From contig JAKEKT010000069.1 in the NCBI GenBank assembly GCA_021495925.1, positions 62,001 to 126,000 on the forward strand: a stretch of DNA of 64,000 bases. The letters run 5' to 3'. The stretch comes from Diplodia intermedia. Lineage: Eukaryota > Ascomycota > Dothideomycetes > Botryosphaeriales > Botryosphaeriaceae. How positions within the stretch are numbered: position 1 is the stretch's first letter; each line of letters opens with the position of its first letter. Both the position numbers and the translations under genes were made by a program. Below are positions 42,840 through 54,655 of the stretch, piece after piece. The notes beneath the pieces are model-generated. The model did not search any database and was not told the origin of the DNA. It was given only the letters and a program-made list of their open reading frames with translations.

Positions 42840-44249
42840 ATGGCTCCTCTCAATGTGTTGATGGTAAGACGTGCCCCTCCCCGCGACGCGTCTTGCGCTT
42901 GACTGACGCGTGACAGGTCGGCACCGGCGAATACACCACCGGCTTCGTCGGTGGTGGGATGTCTGGCTCCGACAAGAAAGTCGGGGTCGTCGGGCTGACT
43001 TTGTTCGACCTCCGCCGGCGAGGCAAGGTCGGCAAGCTGAGCATGGTTGGCACCTCGGGGAACAAGTTTCCGGCCATACGTGCGCATGCCTGCTGGACTC
43101 GGGGCAACTCGCGAAACTGACGCCGCGCAGGCGACCATCTGCACAAGAACATCACCCAGGCCTACAATGGGCTCGACACCTCGTTCGCTTCTTTCCCGGC
43201 CGACGACACGCGCGATCCGGATGCGTACAAGGCCGCGATTGACGCCCTCTCGCCCGGCGACGCCATTACCATCTTCACTCCCGACACCACACACTACCCC
43301 ATCGCGCTTTACGCCATCGAGCGCAAGATCCACGTCCTGGTCACCAAGCCTGCCGTGCAGCTGCTGGACCACCACCAAAAGCTGCTCGAGGCCGCCAAGA
43401 AGAATGGTGTCTTTGTTTTCGTCGAGCACCACAAGCGCTTCGATCCTGCCTATGCCGACGCGCGCTTCAGGGCTCAGAAGTTGGGCGACTTCAACTACTT
43501 CTACAGCTACATGTCGCAGCCCAAGTCCCAGCTCGAGACTTTCAAGGCGTGGGCTGGCAAGGACAGCGACATTTCCTACTACCTGAACTCGCACCACATC
43601 GACATCAACGAGTCCATGGTACCGGATTTCAAGCCTGTGCGCGTGACTGCCAGCGGCGCCAAGGGTATTGCGACGGACCTCGGCTGCGTCGAGAAGACCG
43701 AAGATACCATTACCTTGCTGGTCGACTGGGTGAAGAAGACCGACCCGTCCAAGAGGGCGACTGGCGTGTACACTGCTAGCTGGACAGCACCGCAGAAGGC
43801 CGGCGTCCACAGCAACCAATACTTCCACTACATGGCAGCCAAGGGCGAAGTCAGAGTGAACCAAGCCAAGAGAGGATATGACGTCACTGAGGATGAGGCT
43901 GGTTTGGTGTGGTTCAACCCGTAAGTTGCTTCTGTGGTCTGCGTGTGCTGTGGTCTTGGGGAAGCTGACAGGATCTTTTTTTAGCTTCTACATGAAGTAT
44001 GCGCCAGACGAGGAAGGAAATTTCAACGGCCAAAACGGGTACGGATACATTTCGTTTGAGAAGTTCGTGGATGCAGTCACAGCCCTAAAGGAGGGACGCG
44101 TGACTCTGGACGACTTGGATAAGCGTGGTTTGCCGACGCTGAAGAACACGATTGCTACTGGCGCCATTCTTGAAGCCGGGCGGAGATCATTGGACGAGCA
44201 GAGGCCGATCGATATTGTTGAGGAAAACGATGTCTGGTCCCTGAAGTGA
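42840..44249 (+). CDS. gaaA: D-galacturonate reductase, GaaA/Gar2-like (Gfo/Idh/MocA family)
   Basis: 413-residue NAD(P)-dependent oxidoreductase; exons 42840-42863, 42917-43079, 43131-43920 and 43985-44249 (introns 53, 51 and 64 nt, each with CTGAC-like branch or strong ends). It should reduce D-galacturonate to L-galactonate, step one of the pathway. The Rossmann fold starts MAPLNVLMVGTGEYTTGFVG across the first intron, with the Gfo/Idh motif HVLVTKPAVQLLDHH where Lys-Pro is the conserved catalytic pair, and HKRFDPAYADAR. The substrate-domain His pair is in YYLNSHHIDINES. This class matches the A. niger GaaA / Botrytis Gar2 type, not the aldo-keto-reductase GAR1. The divergent aldolase neighbour is step three. 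Confidence 0.85.
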
Positions 44250-44453
44250 GCACGCTAACAAATTCGTGTTTCTTGGTACGCGGGTTCGGTATTCCCTTTT
44301 TCTGGTACGGCTTCAAAAGCTACGCCTACAAGTAATTCAGAACAAGCTGTTCATGGGCAGCCCCCAAATTCAGCATCTTCACCGAGCTCCGCTTCCCTTC
44401 GCTTGTTTCATCGCTCCTGCTACTGTTCGTGCTTACCTCAAGTGCCGATAGTG

Positions 44454-46219
44454 ATGGACTCTTGCAATGGCAGCTCGTCAACTCTCGCTTCCGTTGAGTC
44501 CACACCTGCAGCATCGAAAACTCTGTACGGATCGGCTATTCGATACCACGAGGTGGCGGAGAAAATGAACGACACCAACCGAACACGGTCATTATACCTT
44601 CAGTGGACTGATGAAGAGTTCGAGAGGCATATAGAGTGCTACCGTACCCATGAAGATGAAGAAGACAAGCTCGACTACGTACTGTCGTGGAATCGCCTGC
44701 GCTCGCCTCTCGAGCTACATCACAGACTGCAAATGTGGCTCGACGACCGACACGTCTTTTACTCGCACTACTTCAGCGGCGCCAAGCATCTCGCAGAGCA
44801 GGTCCACAGAGGCCTGCTTCAGGCACGCGACGGGTTCGTCGAGCCGGACGAAGCCAGGCAGGGGGTGCTCGACATCCTCGACATGAACCGAGCCAGAGAT
44901 ATCGTACGTTTTCCAACCCGCGGCGCTTTTCCCTTTTCTCCTTTGGTATCTTGTTCTTTCCCTCTCCCTCCCTCCCTCTCTATCTCTCGCACGCTCTTCC
45001 CTTCTCCTTCTCCTATCCCTCGACGTCTACTCATGGCGCGCGCACATGCACACAACAACAGGCCCTTGAGCGCGAGTCCGCCCGCCTGAACGCCGAAGCC
45101 GCCTTCCTCACCCAGTCCCTCGTCCACCAAAGCGTGCCTCCCCACACCGAAGACGACGTCGTCGCCGCCCTCCAGAACGCGTGCGAGACGTGGGGGGCCC
45201 GCGGCGCCGGCGCCGACGCCGACGCCGACGCCGATGCCCAGGGTGGTGGTGGTTCTCGTCCTCGTCCTCCTCGTCGTCGTCTTCGTCGTCTTCATCGTAG
45301 CCGTCGTCGCAGCGGCAGCAGCGGAGGGATGATCCCGATCGATATTGTCGCTGAGGTGCACATGGCCGCCGCGCTGCAGCTTGTCGATGGTGGTGGCGGC
45401 GGCGGTGGTGGTGGTGGTGGTGGAGGTGGCCAGACGTCGACGAGTTGTTGTTACGAGAGCACATTGGTTCGGTTTCAGCGGCTCGTCGCGCTGCACGATC
45501 CGCACGATGCGATGGAGAAGGTCGAGAGGGCGTGGGCGGGGGCGTTGGGGGTGAAGGGTGGCGCCGGTGGTGGGGGGGATAGTGGTGGTGGTGGTGATCC
45601 GCTGCTGCGGGATTGGTTGGAGTGGGCGAGGCGTGTGAAGGAGACGGTGGTGATGGTTAAGGAGCGGCGTGGTGGTCGTGGGGAGGGAGATGGGGGGCAT
45701 GAAGGCCAAGATATGGAGGAGGAGGATGAGGAGGAAGAGGAAGAGGACGACGGTCCAGATGGGCTAGCAAACGGAGAAGGGGGCAGGCGGGACTCGGGTG
45801 GTGACGAAAGAAGTCGGTCGTGTAATGGGTCCGGCGGCGGCGTGGACGAGTGGCGCAAGGAGCTCAGGACGCAGACGAAGAGGTGGCGGCTGTCTCCCAT
45901 CCCGGAGGCCGAAGAGGAAGACGATATTCAGGAGGGCATGGATGCCTTGCAAGGACCGAGCAATGCACAAGACGAGGACAGCTCCGTGGAGCGATATTCG
46001 GAAGGACTTTCCATTTCGGAACTGGGGAACTCCGACTCCAAGGACGAGAACTGTTGCTCGATCGAGACGGAATACACCATCGAAGACGAAGAGCAGGCAA
46101 CAGCCGAAGACCAATACCTACCGGACTTTGTTTCGGTATTGCTGGGTAGCGATGGAGGGGTGCCATCGGATGAGGAGGAGTACTTCACCGCCGAGGACGC
46201 GTTTTACTTGGACGGGTAG
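44454..46219 (+). CDS. Acidic hypothetical protein with low-complexity expansions
   Basis: 535-residue protein; exons 44454-44903 and 45062-46219 (158-nt intron, phase 0 join DI-ALERE). The ordered N-terminal 150 residues are helical and charged (SLYLQWTDEEFERHIECYRTHEDEEDKLDYVLSW; residues about 45-85) and predict a coiled region continuing into ESARLNAEAAFL. The rest is dominated by repeats: an Ala-Asp tandem (near residue 200), an Arg-rich stretch, a run of Gly (about 255-270), an acidic Glu/Asp run (about 365-380) and a Ser/Glu/Asp-rich tail. GGN, GAC and GAG trinucleotide runs underlie these. No known domain, signal or membrane span was found. It begins 204 bp after gaaA; a functional link is not suggested. 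Confidence 0.7.
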
Positions 46220-47100
46220 GTGGTGTGTGGACTTGTATGGAATGCAACTGCTATAGCTTCCTCGTGGTTGGGATATGCAGCGGGCGTATTTGAGATTATC
46301 TTCGGCGCTGATGTCGATTTTGGCTGCTTGCGAGGTACAGCGAGTACTTTTCTTCAACACAAATTTGTACTGCCGTCGCGATCATTATTCGTTGAAAAGA
46401 GGAAACGGTAAAATCCATGGGAGGGGGACCAGGGTGCCTGGATGGAGTGAGTGCATCCGAATGAAACAGTGGGCCGCTTCGTCCGATTCGGTAATTAAGC
46501 TGACTGCGTAGACAAGCAGGCCAAGCCCGTAGCCGAAGCTGATGAGTTTCCGCTTGTGTACAAGCGAAGGTCAGGCATGCTGACAAGCAGACGCCGGTAT
46601 TGAGCCGGACATATGGTAGCGAGTGAGCCAGTAAAAGCAAACGCTACATGCGCAATGGCGAAATCTCACAGGTCCCAGCCGCATCCTTTCAGCCAGTAGG
46701 ATCGTCCCAACTGTTTGTTTTGAATCCTGCCCAGACTTGAAGCACACATCGAGTAATCGGAGCTTTCTCACCCATGTCCGGGCGTCCTGCGAAGAATATT
46801 GGCTGCAAGCCATGGCGAAACGTGGTCGTGCCTGAACGACAGGAACAAATGTGGGCACCAGTCACGGACATCAGCCGCACCGTGGTTATACAGGGGCTCG
46901 GGATCACTCAGCTTTTCGCAGCCTCAAGGGGGACTTGCCGTGAAGCGGGGAACGGGTGATGCGGAGTACCGATGCGGCTGAGCTCGCCATGGGGCTGGAG
47001 ATGGAGTATAAGACAGAGGACCCGGTGGGCCTTGGATTCTGGGAAACGGCATCGATCGGGCAAGCAAAGGTCAAAGTCTTCACAGCCACCATCCGACATC
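46220..47100. other. Intergenic region with TATA-like element
   Basis: 881 bp, A/T-richer, between tandem genes. Short open frames only. A TATAAG at 47007-47012 lies 89 nt before the next ATG and is the only promoter element recognised. Confidence 0.4.
47007..47012 (+). promoter_or_regulatory. TATA-like box of the lipocalin-like gene
   Basis: TATAAG, 89 nt upstream of the ATG at 47101. Confidence 0.45.
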
Positions 47101-47712
47101 ATGGGTTCCATCGCAACAGCCTTCAACTGCTTCGTGGGAGCATGGGGCTTCATCAACGCCACAGCCACGTGCGTAGAACCCTCCTCTCAGCATCACCGTC
47201 CCAATACTAAACAATCCACCAGCAACCTCACCACCGGCGAGCTCATCGACGAATGGCACGGGCCGTACCCCAGCGGCGGCTCCGTCTACGACCCGTCGGG
47301 CTACAACTCCTTCATCATCACGGCCAACGACACGACGGAGCCGGAGCGGCGGCCGCGCACCGTCAGCCTGCCCGCGCAGCCCGACGACCCCGTCGACGTG
47401 TGGGCCACCATCGCCCAGCACAGCCTCGCCGTCGGCGGGCCCTTTTACATCGTCAACGCCACCGCCGCCGGCGCCGGCGGCGGTGACGGCTCGACGTACG
47501 GCAACGGCTCTTATTCGTCGACGGACGGCCCCACCGGCTTCGTGCGCGAGCCCATCGAGACGTCGACCCTGCCGGCTTGGGTCGGCGGCGAGTTCCTCAA
47601 TGCGTTTGCGTTTTACGACGGGTGCGATACGCATTCGCTGATTTCGAACCCGACCGAGGACTCGGAGCAGACGGTCTGGTTCTACAGGCGTCCGGATAAC
47701 TCGCAGGGTTGA
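47101..47712 (+). CDS. Lipocalin-like domain protein
   Basis: 185-residue protein; exons 47101-47168 and 47223-47712. The short N terminus (FVGAWGFINATAT) matches the GxW start strand of lipocalin-like (PF13924-type) proteins; YDPSGYNSFIITAND, the GPFYIVNAT strand, LPAWVGGEFLNAFAFY and the final TVWFYRR continue the pattern of strands. The barrel is expected to bind a small hydrophobic molecule, ligand unknown. The intron (GTGCGT donor, TACTAAAC branch, CCACCAG acceptor) is 54 nt and also open in frame, so retention would insert 18 residues. A Gly/Ser-rich loop (residues about 120-140) is low-complexity. No clear signal peptide is present. The family call is from pattern only. Confidence 0.55.
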   Translation: MGSIATAFNCFVGAWGFINATATCVEPSSQHHRPNTKQSTSNLTTGELIDEWHGPYPSGGSVYDPSGYNSFIITANDTTEPERRPRTVSLPAQPDDPVDVWATIAQHSLAVGGPFYIVNATAAGAGGGDGSTYGNGSYSSTDGPTGFVREPIETSTLPAWVGGEFLNAFAFYDGCDTHSLISNPTEDSEQTVWFYRRPDNSQG

Positions 47713-48396
47713 GTGGGGGCGGAGTTGGGTTTTGTTGATGAGCGGGCACGTCAGTATAGGTGTGTGTGTGTGCGTGGATGGAGGAAAATGCAATGGCCTT
47801 CTTTTGTGCGTCTTTCATTTCGACTCCTGGCGGTCTGAAAAGTGGGAAGATATGTGTTTACTTACTACAATGCATTGACGACCTTCACTGAACCCTCCTC
47901 CTCGAGACGCAGAATATCGAGTGTTTTGGCGCAACTGTTCCGCTGATAGTCAAGCCGGCGACAAGCAACCTAAGCTTCAGCAAGCCTCCAATGACGTAGC
48001 AACTTACCGCAGAGAAATGTAGACAGTGACTCAAATGTGTAGGATTTTTCGGCCCCTGCATGCTTGACCAATGACGGTGTGCCACTACGCATCCTGGAGT
48101 GCGACGTACTTATTATTGCAAGCCGGAATGGTGCTTTTTTTTGCTGACACCACAGGAAGAGTCAGCGATCCTTAGCGGCAGCGGCGGTGTCGCTTTAAGG
48201 CGTAGGTAGAAAACACCGGCAAAACCGAATGAATGAGCACTAAGGACTCCGCCCCCAGATGCTCGCATATGTATAAGTAGACTGTGTACCGCCACCATCC
48301 AGTCAGAAAACCAACGTCGGCCACCGATCAAAGAACGAGAATGTAGCAGCAGCAGCACTCACCAACTCACCCAACACCCCCACCACAACGTCCACC
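47713..48396. promoter_or_regulatory. Spacer and promoter of the SMP-30-like gene
   Basis: 684 bp between tandem genes. TATAAG at 48272-48277 lies about 125 nt upstream of the ATG at 48397, followed by a leader with CAG repeats near 48345. A (TG)6-like run lies near 47760. No gene seen. Confidence 0.45.
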
Positions 48397-49536
48397 ATGA
48401 AGCTCTCCACCACCATCCGCAACGCCGCCTCCCTGGCCACGTTGACACCAACATCCGCAACGCCAACATCTCCCCCCCACCGCGTCCGCACCGTCTACCA
48501 ATTCGCCAACGCCGCCACCTGGATCGAAAACATCGCCGTGCGCTCCAACGGCAACCTGCTCGTCACCGTCCTCGCGCCCGCGGCCGACCTGTACGAGATC
48601 GTCTTGAGCAACCACCCGCCGTCGTCCCCGTCCCCGTCGCCGTCCAACACGACGACGACGACGACAACAACAACAGCAGAAGCGCGTCTGGTGCACCGCT
48701 TCGCCGCCTACGAGGGCCTCACCGGCATCGCCGAGACCGCCCCCGACGTCTTCGCCGTGCTCGCCGGCAACTACTCGACCGCCGGCGGCACGGCTTCGTG
48801 GTCGCTTTGGGAGGCCGACTTTACGACGACGACGACGACGACGTCCACCGTCAACGAACTCGTCCCCAGCATCCCCAACGCGCTGGTCCTGAACGGCATG
48901 ACCACCGTCCCCCTGCTGCACCGCGGCAAAGCCAGTGACGGTGACGACAACAACAATAACGTCCAACTCCTCATATCCGACAGCACGGCCGGCCACGTCC
49001 TGCGCGTCCATCTTCCTTCTTCTTCTTCTTCTTCTTCTTCCTCCCCCGATGATCCAGACGACGACGACGACAACAACAACAACATCGCAGTCTTCCTCGC
49101 AGACGACCGCACCACGTCGCCGCCCAACGCCTCGCTCCCCACCGGCGTCAACGGCGTGCGCTACCTGCCCGACGACGGGTACTTGTATTTTACGAACACG
49201 TACCGCGCCTTGTTCTGTCGGGTGCGTATCGACGATAACGACGACGACGACGGTGATGATGAGGCGGCAGCGAAGGTGGAGGTTTTGGCGGAGGGTGTCA
49301 AGGGGGATGATTTTGCGGTGAGGCGGGAGGATGGGGGTGTTGTGGCGTATGTGACGGATGGGGTTGACGGGGAGGTGGTGAGGGTGGTGGTTGGGAGTGG
49401 GGAGGGGAAGGACGTCTTGGTGGAGGGGGAGGAGGCGACGTCGGCGGCGTTTGGGAGGGGGCCGGGGGATGGGGATGTGTTGTATGTGGTGACGAGGGGG
49501 GGAACGGTGTTGGCTGTGGATTTGGGTGGTTCGTGA
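48397..49536 (+). CDS. SMP-30/gluconolactonase-like six-bladed propeller protein
   Basis: 379-residue single-exon protein. The opening VYQFANAATWIENIAVRSNGNLLVTVL, then YEGLTGIAETAPDVFAVLAGNY, LPTGVNGVRYLPDDGYLYFTNT and EGVKGDDFAVR match fungal SMP-30/gluconolactonase-like beta-propellers, including the group to which hetero-Diels-Alderase-type enzymes belong. Metal ligands would sit at WIEN, NG and DDFA positions. Several surface loops have been expanded by simple codon repeats: Pro-Ser and Thr runs (about 75-90), Thr (about 145-150), Asn, Ser (about 205-215) and Asp-Asn (about 218-230). The N terminus lacks a convincing signal peptide. No biosynthetic cluster is adjacent, so the substrate is open. 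Confidence 0.75.
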   Translation: MKLSTTIRNAASLATLTPTSATPTSPPHRVRTVYQFANAATWIENIAVRSNGNLLVTVLAPAADLYEIVLSNHPPSSPSPSPSNTTTTTTTTTAEARLVHRFAAYEGLTGIAETAPDVFAVLAGNYSTAGGTASWSLWEADFTTTTTTTSTVNELVPSIPNALVLNGMTTVPLLHRGKASDGDDNNNNVQLLISDSTAGHVLRVHLPSSSSSSSSSPDDPDDDDDNNNNIAVFLADDRTTSPPNASLPTGVNGVRYLPDDGYLYFTNTYRALFCRVRIDDNDDDDGDDEAAAKVEVLAEGVKGDDFAVRREDGGVVAYVTDGVDGEVVRVVVGSGEGKDVLVEGEEATSAAFGRGPGDGDVLYVVTRGGTVLAVDLGGS

Positions 49537-52500
49537 GAGGAGAGGGGGGAAGAGGCTGGGTGGTGTTTGGCTGCAGAGGCTGCTTCGAGTGGGGATTGGT
49601 GAGACTTGGTGTAGATTGGGATGTGACAGGAAAGAGAAGGAGATGAGAAGGAGAAGGAGAAAAATAGATAATGACATTGAACACTGTACCTTACGCATGG
49701 TTTCCGGACTGCGATACCACAACACGCATCCCTTGAAAGCGAATTGGAGTGCTTCAACCCATTCTCATCAGCTGCCGCATTGAGATGCTTCAAGCAGTTC
49801 AAGAATAGCAGTCGAGCGTGTTGGCAGAACACATACACATGCATCCACCAGCGTGGAAAAAAACCAAGAAGAACCCAAAGAAAAAGGAAGTCCAAGCCCA
49901 AGTTACCAATGGCCCTCTCCACCGCATTGTGTGTGTGTGAATCACCACCACCCGCCCGACGAAGTTCCGTTCCGCCCTTGGTTCCCCGCATCTCAAACGG
50001 TACCACACTACATACCTACCACAGCCCCACCTCCGCTCCGTCCGTTCCCCCCTCCGACGAGAAGCAGATCATCTTGGCCCTGACGCAATGCCAAGGTCGC
50101 GGCATCGTGCCACAACAGTAGTATCATCATCATCAGCGACGATCCTTCTCCTTACTGGTGCGTACCGCGAACCGCTCGTTTTCGTTTCAGCTGGAGCGCA
50201 CGGTACGGCGGCCGAGGCGTTTTTCGAGGCTGCTGACATGCAGATGCCAGCTCTCCAAATTTCCACGCAGCTGACTTCCGCCGCGAGCCAGGAGTCTCGA
50301 AAGGGAGTGGGACAGAAAAGAAAAAGGAAACAGAAGGGGGAAAAAGAAAACAAATGCTGTTTGTTCTTTTTTTCAAGGGGAATAAATGAAAAGAAGAAAG
50401 AAAAGTCGGCAGTCTCTGATCTTGTTCGGAGGACAGAACGATGTTGATTTCTGTCCATTTTCCATACCATTTTCCTGTCCAAGAAAGACAGAAGCACAAA
50501 GAAAAAAAAATCGTCAGGGGCCAGAACGGAACAGGGGTACAATGACGAAGTGGTACAACGGCGGTGAGGCAAGTGCCAAAGCCTTCCAGTCGGCCGAAAA
50601 GTGGGAGCCCTAATGTCCTTTCGAAACATTTGACTGAGACTTCTAGGCTCCGGCCGTGTCAGGAGCCTTCTCCGACCTCTGTACCATGACAACGTCGGGT
50701 CGGGTGAACGGAATGAGAGTTGAACCGTGACCAGCGGATATCGGGGTTGACGGTCCACGAAGGTTTGTCGGCACCCGTGTTGGCTGGATCCCTAACCGCA
50801 GTTCTCCATTATTCTCGACACTCCCCGACTCGAGCGCGCAAATCGTGCCGCTTTCTATCGCATACAGGGAAAATGCAGGCGCATGTTGGTTCGGCTCGTC
50901 ACAATTCAACGATTCAGTAGTGGTTGAGAGACGCGGGTACACGCAACACCAGAGGTAGGAATAGGCTCGTCAGAGGCCTGCCGTTCCCGTTGATACCCGG
51001 ACTGCCGTGGCGGCATTGTGACGTCGCTGGGGTTTCAGCATGAGGGGAAAGCTGGCTGCGTGAACGTCCAGATGCCTGGCGACGACGATGCAAGCGACCA
51101 TTGGGGTGAAGTCTAGAGGGTTAATTTCCATGGTCGCGAATGGGAGGCAGCAGGTTGGAGACGGTGGGGAAGAAGAGAGTGGCGGCCTAGCGGCAGATCA
51201 AACACATGCGGGATAAAGAAAAGGCATGATGCTTAGAAAGCAGGGCGGAACTGGAGGAGAAGTGCTGGCCAGGGCTGGGCGGCGGGGAGCGGAGGGCCGG
51301 GAAGGCTGGGAGGGGATGTCCGTGTCGGCCCGCCGTCACCTCTATCTTACTGCGGCTTCCTCGGCACGCATCCGGCCATCGCTTGCGGCGACAAATAGTC
51401 TTGTTCTCCAGCCTCTTCGCTTTCGACTCGGCTCGGCGTGGCGCGCGCCGTTGCGACTCATTCGCTCGTAACGCTTTGGCTCATCGAAGACAATCCTATG
51501 CTTGGACGGCGAGCAGACAACGCGGCCAAGACAAGGGCGGAGTTTGTCTTGTGTGACGAGAGACACAGTCGGATGACGTCGCCCAGTGCGGGGCGGAAAG
51601 TTCCCGCAGAGAGATGCGATGAAACGGTCGGGTTCTGCCTGAGTTCTAGACGCCCAGGGTTGGCAAAGGCAGCCACGAATCAGAGCTGCATCCGACGACA
51701 AGCAATTCCTGGCCTCCGCCCTCGGAACACATCCCATTTGCGGTTGCGACGACTCGGCCCAAGGCCAGCCAGTTAGCAATTCCACATCGAAAACGCCTTC
51801 GCGCTGATTGCTGCACGCGATACGAGAGCACTAGATGACAGGTGCGTGAGATGGCAGCGTTTGCTGTGAGAGCTAGGGCGCACTTCTAAGCCGCATCATT
51901 GCGCGGCCCTGCCTGTGACTCTGCTCTGGCTCTGCAAACGTGCGTCATACCGTCAGCACCGCGGTGCCTGGGAATCGTCAGGTATCCTGACAGCTGTCGT
52001 AGCAAGGGCGAATGAAGGTCGGGCGAGCTCTGGTTATGCGGATCCGCGGGCGTCCTGCGTCCATGACCAACCGCCCGTATGCGGCTTCGGATTGGCCGGG
52101 CGAAGGCAGGGTGACGAGTCGGACTTCCAAGCACACGTCAGGCAGGCGAGATGAGACGCGGCGGGATTGGCGCAGAGACAGAGGCGTTGATCGATCAACG
52201 TGGCCGGCGAGCTTGTTGAGCAATGGCGGACATGTGTCAGAAGCCAAGTGATAGCGCGCTTGGCCAGTTGCGGCCAGGGCGGACACAGCCTCAGGGTTGG
52301 AGCAGCAGCAGAGCCGGTGGGATGTTGAGTCTTGGTTATCGCGCGTTTCACCCGTGGGCTTATCGCGGGAGCAAGCGACGTTCCGCAGCCTGGCACATGG
52401 CGAGCACAAGGGCGCGAGGGCGGCACAAAGGCAGGGCGACTGCTGTGAGCGAGCGACAAGGGCCGCGTGGGCACGCCCCAGCGCGCGCGCCGTTCCTGGC

Positions 52501-52994
52501 CCTCTGCCAATCCACGCCGCCCGATTTGACGCTCCGCCTCCACACGCTGAGCCTAAGCCGACTTCTCTTCAGCCTTCGCCCAGCCCTTGGAGACCCGGTT
52601 GTAGGTAAGGTAAGCTGAGCGTGCAGCCCGCGCCGAGAGCAGGACGCGCAAGCCATGGCTGCCAAACCGCGCCCGGAAATGCGTCCTCCCAGCCTGCCGC
52701 CGGATCCCCGCTTCGGGGCAAGCGTCGACCTGTTGAAGCACATTATTCAGTTGACGACGACTGAACTGTCCGTCGCTGGCGGGTCGCACGCACAGTCGTC
52801 ACGTAGTTTAAGAGCCCTGTTGTCCTCCTCCAGCGGAACCACGACGCCCCTTTGCTCCCGTCTTCATCCCCCGCCAGCTGATAAAGGGAGCTAACAATAG
52901 CTCTCGGCCTTTGTGGCTTGCATACATATTACCTGCCGCCTCGCTTTCTTTCATCCCGCATTTCCCGCAGGTTCCATCTCTTCCAAGTCGCACA
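49537..52994. other. Gene-poor tract of about 3.5 kb
   Basis: No supported gene. Open frames on both strands are low-complexity or lack a start and domain. The left part (49600-50600) is rich in purine/pyrimidine runs (for example A/G runs near 50320-50410); the right part (51200-52900) is GC-rich like the sequence just upstream of the next gene. No repeat family or RNA gene was recognised. Confidence 0.4.
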
Positions 52995-54655
52995 ATGTGG
53001 TACCACATTGCTGCTGCTGCCCTGCTGGGCCTCGGTATGTCGTTGCTTTTCCTATTCCTTCCCGTTAGTTGAACCCCCGCTGACCCATCTTGCAGCATCC
53101 ACCACCTCCGCCCAGACCTCTTCAAATTGCAATGGCCAGATTTGCTACGCCTTGAACATTCCCGAGGACACTGCGAGCTCCGGTAGCGGAGACATCTTTC
53201 TCCAAATCACTGCCCCCACCTCCTACTCATGGGTCGCCATTGGCCAGGGCAGCTCCATGTCGGGCTCCCAGATGTTTGTCGTCTACACTTCTTCAAGCGG
53301 TGACAATGTCACCGTCTCGCCGCGTCTCGGCTCCGGCCACAACATGCCGCAATACAACAGCGACACCCAGATCACCCTTCTTGAGGGCTCAGGCGTGTCC
53401 GGCGGTCAAATGACTGCCAACTTCAAATGTAAGCCATTTTCGTTTCTGCTAGAATCCCTGCAAACCAACAATTCGCAGGCGCAAGTTGCTCGACGTGGTC
53501 TGGCGGCTCCATGGACTTCTCTTCTAGTTCCGCGACTTGGATCCACGCAAGCAAGTCTGGGAGCGCGCTCGACTCGGACGATATGAGTGAGTCCATCTCG
53601 CAGCACTCCAGCGACTACGGCAACTGGGACTGGGATTTCACCGCCGCCAAAGGTGGAAGCAGCGCCAACCCCTTCGCGAGCGGCACCGCCACCACCACTG
53701 GAGGAAGTAGTGGTGGTACTCAGGACTGTGTCCCCAGCCCAACCAGCTCAAGTTCCGGCTCCGGCTCCGGCTCCGGCTCCAGCTCTGGTACGTCAACTAC
53801 GCAGAACTGGCCTCCCTGGGGCTCTAGCGGCAGCAGACCCACTGGCTCTCCCTGGGGCAATGATAATAACAAGAGACAAGATTCGGGAACCAACTACTGC
53901 GCCCCCGGCCAAACGTCTGGTGGTGGTAGCAACTCTGGCCAACAGATCGGCGGCGGCGAGGCTATGGCTATGTATGAGCGTGCTAGGAAGATGACGATAG
54001 CTCACGCTGTCCTGGCCTGTCTTGCATGGGTAATCTTTTTCCCGTTGGGTGCTGTTGCGATCCGGACACTCAGCTTCCCCGGTCTCGTCTGGTTCCACGG
54101 CGGCCTCCAGGTCTTTGCTTACAGCATGTTTATTGCCGCGGTCGGTCTCGGTATCTATATCGGCCAGTTTGGTGGATACGTAAGTCTTCGATATGGTCCT
54201 ATCGTGTGCTTCCAGCTAACTTTGGCCAGATCTCGAGTTACCATGGAGTCATCGGCCTGCTTGTCTTCGCCCTCGCCTTCTTCATGCCCGTCATGGGCTG
54301 GCTGCATCACAAGCTCTTCAAGAAGTACGGCCACCGCACTTTCTGGTCCTACATCCACATCTGGCTGGGTCGCATTCTCATCACCCTCGGCATCATCAAC
54401 GGTGGTCTCGGCCTCCTGCTTGCTGGCAGCCCAAGAGATTGGCAAATCGCTTATGGAGTTGTCGCCGGCCTCATCTGGGTGACGTACATGGCGTGCGCGA
54501 TCCTCGGCGAGAGCAGGAGGAAGAAGAATATGGCCGGTCCGCCAGCCTACCGCAGGGAACGCAAGATGTCGTCCCACAGCAGCAGCAGTCCTGGAGGCGT
54601 CAGCCCCCAGCGGGAGTTCTACGGCCGCAAGAACTCGCACCGGGGCGAGCCGTGA
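52995..54655 (+). CDS. Secreted/membrane DOMON-cytochrome b561 protein (CDH-like haem domain)
   Basis: 499-residue protein; exons 52995-53034, 53096-53428, 53479-54179 and 54230-54655. A signal peptide crosses the first intron. The DOMON domain (about 25-215) has CNGQICYALNIPE, DIFLQITAPTSYSWVAIGQGSSMSGSQMFVVY and the Met/His pair (Met in SGSQM, His in GSGHNMPQY) that would ligate haem b as in cellobiose dehydrogenase cytochromes; CASCSTW follows. A Ser/Gly/Thr-rich linker (about 230-330) with an SG tandem leads to a cytochrome b561 core of five or six helices with His in MTIAHAVLA, LVWFHGGLQ, SYHGVIGLL and YIHIWLGR. It should move electrons across the plasma membrane, perhaps to iron or extracellular oxidases. 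Physiological donor unknown. Confidence 0.88.
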
